Origin: Kitasatospora sp. NBC_00458
GTDB lineage: Bacteria > Actinomycetota > Actinomycetes > Streptomycetales > Streptomycetaceae
Assembly: GCF_036013975.1 (NCBI RefSeq)
Contig: NZ_CP107904.1
Coordinates: 2,666,001 to 2,730,000, forward strand
Direction of reading: 5' to 3'
Length of the DNA stretch: 64,000 bases
Notes under the pieces: generated by a model
Told to the model about the DNA's origin: nothing
The model's input: only the letters and a program-made list of their open reading frames with translations
The model's database searches: none
Shown here: piece after piece, positions 62,012-64,000 of the stretch
Position numbering within the stretch: the stretch's first letter is position 1
Layout: every line of letters begins with the position of its first letter
Made by a program: the position numbers and the translations under genes

Positions 62012-64000
62012 ATGAGCGACTTGAGGACGGGCAGTCCAGTCCCCCTTGGCCGGATGTCCTGGACCGACTGCATCCTGTCCTGTTGCACCACATCGCCAAC
62101 ACCCTCGGATGGCCCGACCTGCGGCCGCTGCAACGTGCGGCAATCGCCCCTCTGTTGGACGGCGATGACGCTGTTCTGCTTGCCCCCACTGCGGGCGGAA
62201 AGACAGAGGCAGCCTGTTTTCCACTGCTCTCGGCCATGGAGCAGCACCGCTGGAACGCCCTGTCCGTGCTATATCTGTGCCCGCTCAAGGCATTGCTGAA
62301 CAACCTGGTCACCCGGGTGGACACCTACGCGCAGTGGCTCGGTCGTCGGGCAGAGCTCTGGCACGGTGACACCGCAGAGAGTCGTCGCCGCCAGATCCGT
62401 GCCGACCCACCCGACATCCTGCTCACCACGCCGGAATCCCTCGAGGCCATGCTGATCGGCTTCACCACGGACCATGGACACCTGCTCGGGAATGTCCGCG
62501 CCGTAGTGGTCGACGAGGTACACGCCTTCGCCGGGGACGATCGCGGCTGGCACCTCCTCGCAGTACTGGAGCGACTGTCGCGAATCACCGGCCACCCGAT
62601 CCAACGCATCGGCCTGTCGGCGACAGTCGGCAACCCTGATGCGCTGCTCACCTGGCTACAGGGCTCAGGTGCCGGCATGCGCCCCGGACAGGTGATCGCG
62701 CCGGACGTTCCCATAGCCGGGACCGCAGCATCCAGCATTGCCGCCAGCCGGCCAGCCGGCGAGGTCGAACTCGACTACGTGGGCTCGCTCGACAACGCCG
62801 CAAAGGTCATCGCCGCCCTGCACCGGGGCGAAAAGCGCCTAGTGTTCTGCGACTCCCGACGGCAGGTGGAACTCCTGGGGGCAGCGCTGCGTGAGCGGGG
62901 AATCAGCACCTTCCTCTCACACGCTTCACTCTCGTTGGACGAGCGACGCCGTTCCGAGCTGGCCTTCGCAGAAGCCCGCGACTGCGTCATCGTGTCCACC
63001 TCCACACTGGAACTCGGCATTGACGTCGGCGACCTGGACCGGGTGATCCAGATCGACTCCCCGTCCACGGTCGCTTCTTTCCTCCAGCGGATCGGCAGGA
63101 CCGGAAGGCGCGCGGGGAGCAGCCGCAACTGTCTTTTCCTCACCACATCCGAGTCATCGCTCCTGCAGTCCTCCGGGCTTCTCGCACTCTGGGGCCGCGG
63201 CTGGGTCGAGCCGGTCGAACCGCCCCCGAATCCCCGGCATTTGGTGGCGCAGCAACTGCTTGCGCTGTGCCTGCAGAACCACAAGATCGGCGACAGGCTC
63301 TGGTCGGCGGAGTGGAATGGCCTCACGCCTTTCGATGGCTCCGCCGAGCCGATCCTGCGTCACCTCGTCGATTGTGGCTTCCTCAACGAGGACAGCGGTC
63401 TACTGTTCATCGGCCCGGAGGCGGAGAAGAAGTTCGGCCGACGCCACTTCATGGGTCTCACCGCAGCATTCACTGCGCCGCCGCAGTTCACCGTCCTCCT
63501 GGGACGCACCGAAGTCGGGCGGATCGATCCGACCGTGCTCACCGAGGAGCGCGCCGGTCCGCGCCGGCTGCTGCTCGCTGGTCGCAGCTGGCAGGTCACC
63601 CACATCGACTGGACCCGTCGCCGTACATTCGTCGAACCCGCAGATGGCGGTGGGGTGGCGAAGTGGAACAGTTCTGGCATCGGCGGTCTCTCCTTCGCCC
63701 TCACCCAAGCCATGCGGTCCGCCCTACTCGGCGAAGAGCCGCCCGTCCGCCTGACCCGCCGTGCCACCGCACAACTCGCTGGGATGCGCGAAGATACAGC
63801 GGCGGGCAGCGTCCATCCAGGGGGCACCTTGATCACTCGTGTCGGCGGCGACGTCCGATGGTGGACCTGGGGCGGCTATCGCGCGAACGCCACTCTCACC
63901 ACGACCCTGTCCGGCCTCGCCGATCAGACCCAGCGCCCGACGGACGCCTGGCTAAGGCTGCGTGAGGACCTCACTCCAGCCATGTGGCGCAAGGCCACCG
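62008..64000 (+). CDS. brxHI: BREX-2 DEAD/DEAH helicase BrxHI, 3'-truncated by window edge
   Basis: The first about 664 codons of a superfamily 2 helicase, open to the right edge. Walker A is PTAGGKTE (60-67), Walker B is DEVH (169-172) and motif III is SAT (204-206). The second RecA domain shows LELGIDVGDLDRV and RIGRTGRRAG (motif VI). It most resembles Lhr-like helicases. ATG 62008 overlaps the brxD TGA as ATGA, so the pair is translationally coupled; ATG 62012 is out of frame. The missing C-terminal part lies beyond the window. Confidence 0.92.
   Translation, partial: MNERLEDGQSSPPWPDVLDRLHPVLLHHIANTLGWPDLRPLQRAAIAPLLDGDDAVLLAPTAGGKTEAACFPLLSAMEQHRWNALSVLYLCPLKALLNNLVTRVDTYAQWLGRRAELWHGDTAESRRRQIRADPPDILLTTPESLEAMLIGFTTDHGHLLGNVRAVVVDEVHAFAGDDRGWHLLAVLERLSRITGHPIQRIGLSATVGNPDALLTWLQGSGAGMRPGQVIAPDVPIAGTAASSIAASRPAGEVELDYVGSLDNAAKVIAALHRGEKRLVFCDSRRQVELLGAALRERGISTFLSHASLSLDERRRSELAFAEARDCVIVSTSTLELGIDVGDLDRVIQIDSPSTVASFLQRIGRTGRRAGSSRNCLFLTTSESSLLQSSGLLALWGRGWVEPVEPPPNPRHLVAQQLLALCLQNHKIGDRLWSAEWNGLTPFDGSAEPILRHLVDCGFLNEDSGLLFIGPEAEKKFGRRHFMGLTAAFTAPPQFTVLLGRTEVGRIDPTVLTEERAGPRRLLLAGRSWQVTHIDWTRRRTFVEPADGGGVAKWNSSGIGGLSFALTQAMRSALLGEEPPVRLTRRATAQLAGMREDTAAGSVHPGGTLITRVGGDVRWWTWGGYRANATLTTTLSGLADQTQRPTDAWLRLREDLTPAMWRKAT

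Overview
The window is about 64 kb of very GC-rich DNA. Coding is dense, GTG starts are frequent, and gene order matches a streptomycete chromosome: nadA, pspA, cobUTS, pepA, lpdA-sucB, lipB-lipA, a DUF4191 gene, an RDD gene and glnA follow one another as around glnA (SCO2198) of Streptomyces coelicolor. I infer Streptomycetaceae (Streptomyces, Kitasatospora or a close relative). I saw no tRNA, rRNA, CRISPR array or intact insertion sequence.

Positions 1-41,100 are core chromosome. They hold, in order: the end of a cysteine desulfurase-TusA fusion, an adenosine-kinase-like gene, a lipoprotein, erpA, an acetyltransferase, a PLP decarboxylase with an Lrp/AsnC regulator, a quinone-oxidoreductase-like gene, nadA, the pspA-pspAA envelope-stress pair, a DUF3043 membrane protein, a methyltransferase, the late cobalamin genes cobU, cobT and cobS, pepA, and lpdA-sucB (E3 and E2 of 2-oxoacid dehydrogenase complexes). 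These are followed by small conserved genes, an FAD oxidoreductase, a CPA2 antiporter, an HTH-TPR regulator, a unit of 3-hydroxybutyrate dehydrogenase, MHS transporter and PucR-type regulator, then lipB, lipA and glnA. Perfect hairpins mark most convergent gene ends. Several genes have a TANNNT box 6-8 nt before the start codon, which fits leaderless mRNAs. glnA has a complete GlnR box.

Downstream of glnA the character changes. Positions 41,100-42,280 hold inverted repeats and a decayed, twice-frameshifted gene. From 42,283 to the right edge lies a defence locus of type 2 BREX (phage growth limitation, Pgl) gene content: pglW (kinase), pglX (adenine methyltransferase), pglY (ATPase), pglZ (phosphatase-fold), brxD (ATPase) and brxHI (helicase, cut by the window edge). 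Neighbouring genes overlap by 4 nt (GTGA/ATGA), except for a 38-bp pglX-pglY gap.

The most interesting feature is a two-gene cassette on the opposite strand, between pglZ and brxD. It encodes a DUF262/GmrSD-like protein and a protein joining two CBS domains to a C-terminal helical region with a HEPN-type RN-x3-H motif. The DUF262 protein keeps its DGQQR motif, but its C-terminal His-Me-finger-like region reads RQIFP where relatives usually have HHIFP. This suggests a switched or split-function toxin module nested in BREX, sharing a divergent promoter region with brxD-brxHI. Two further points bear on BREX specificity and switching: the target-recognition part of pglX is far AT-richer than its flanks, and pglZ carries a run of seven G.
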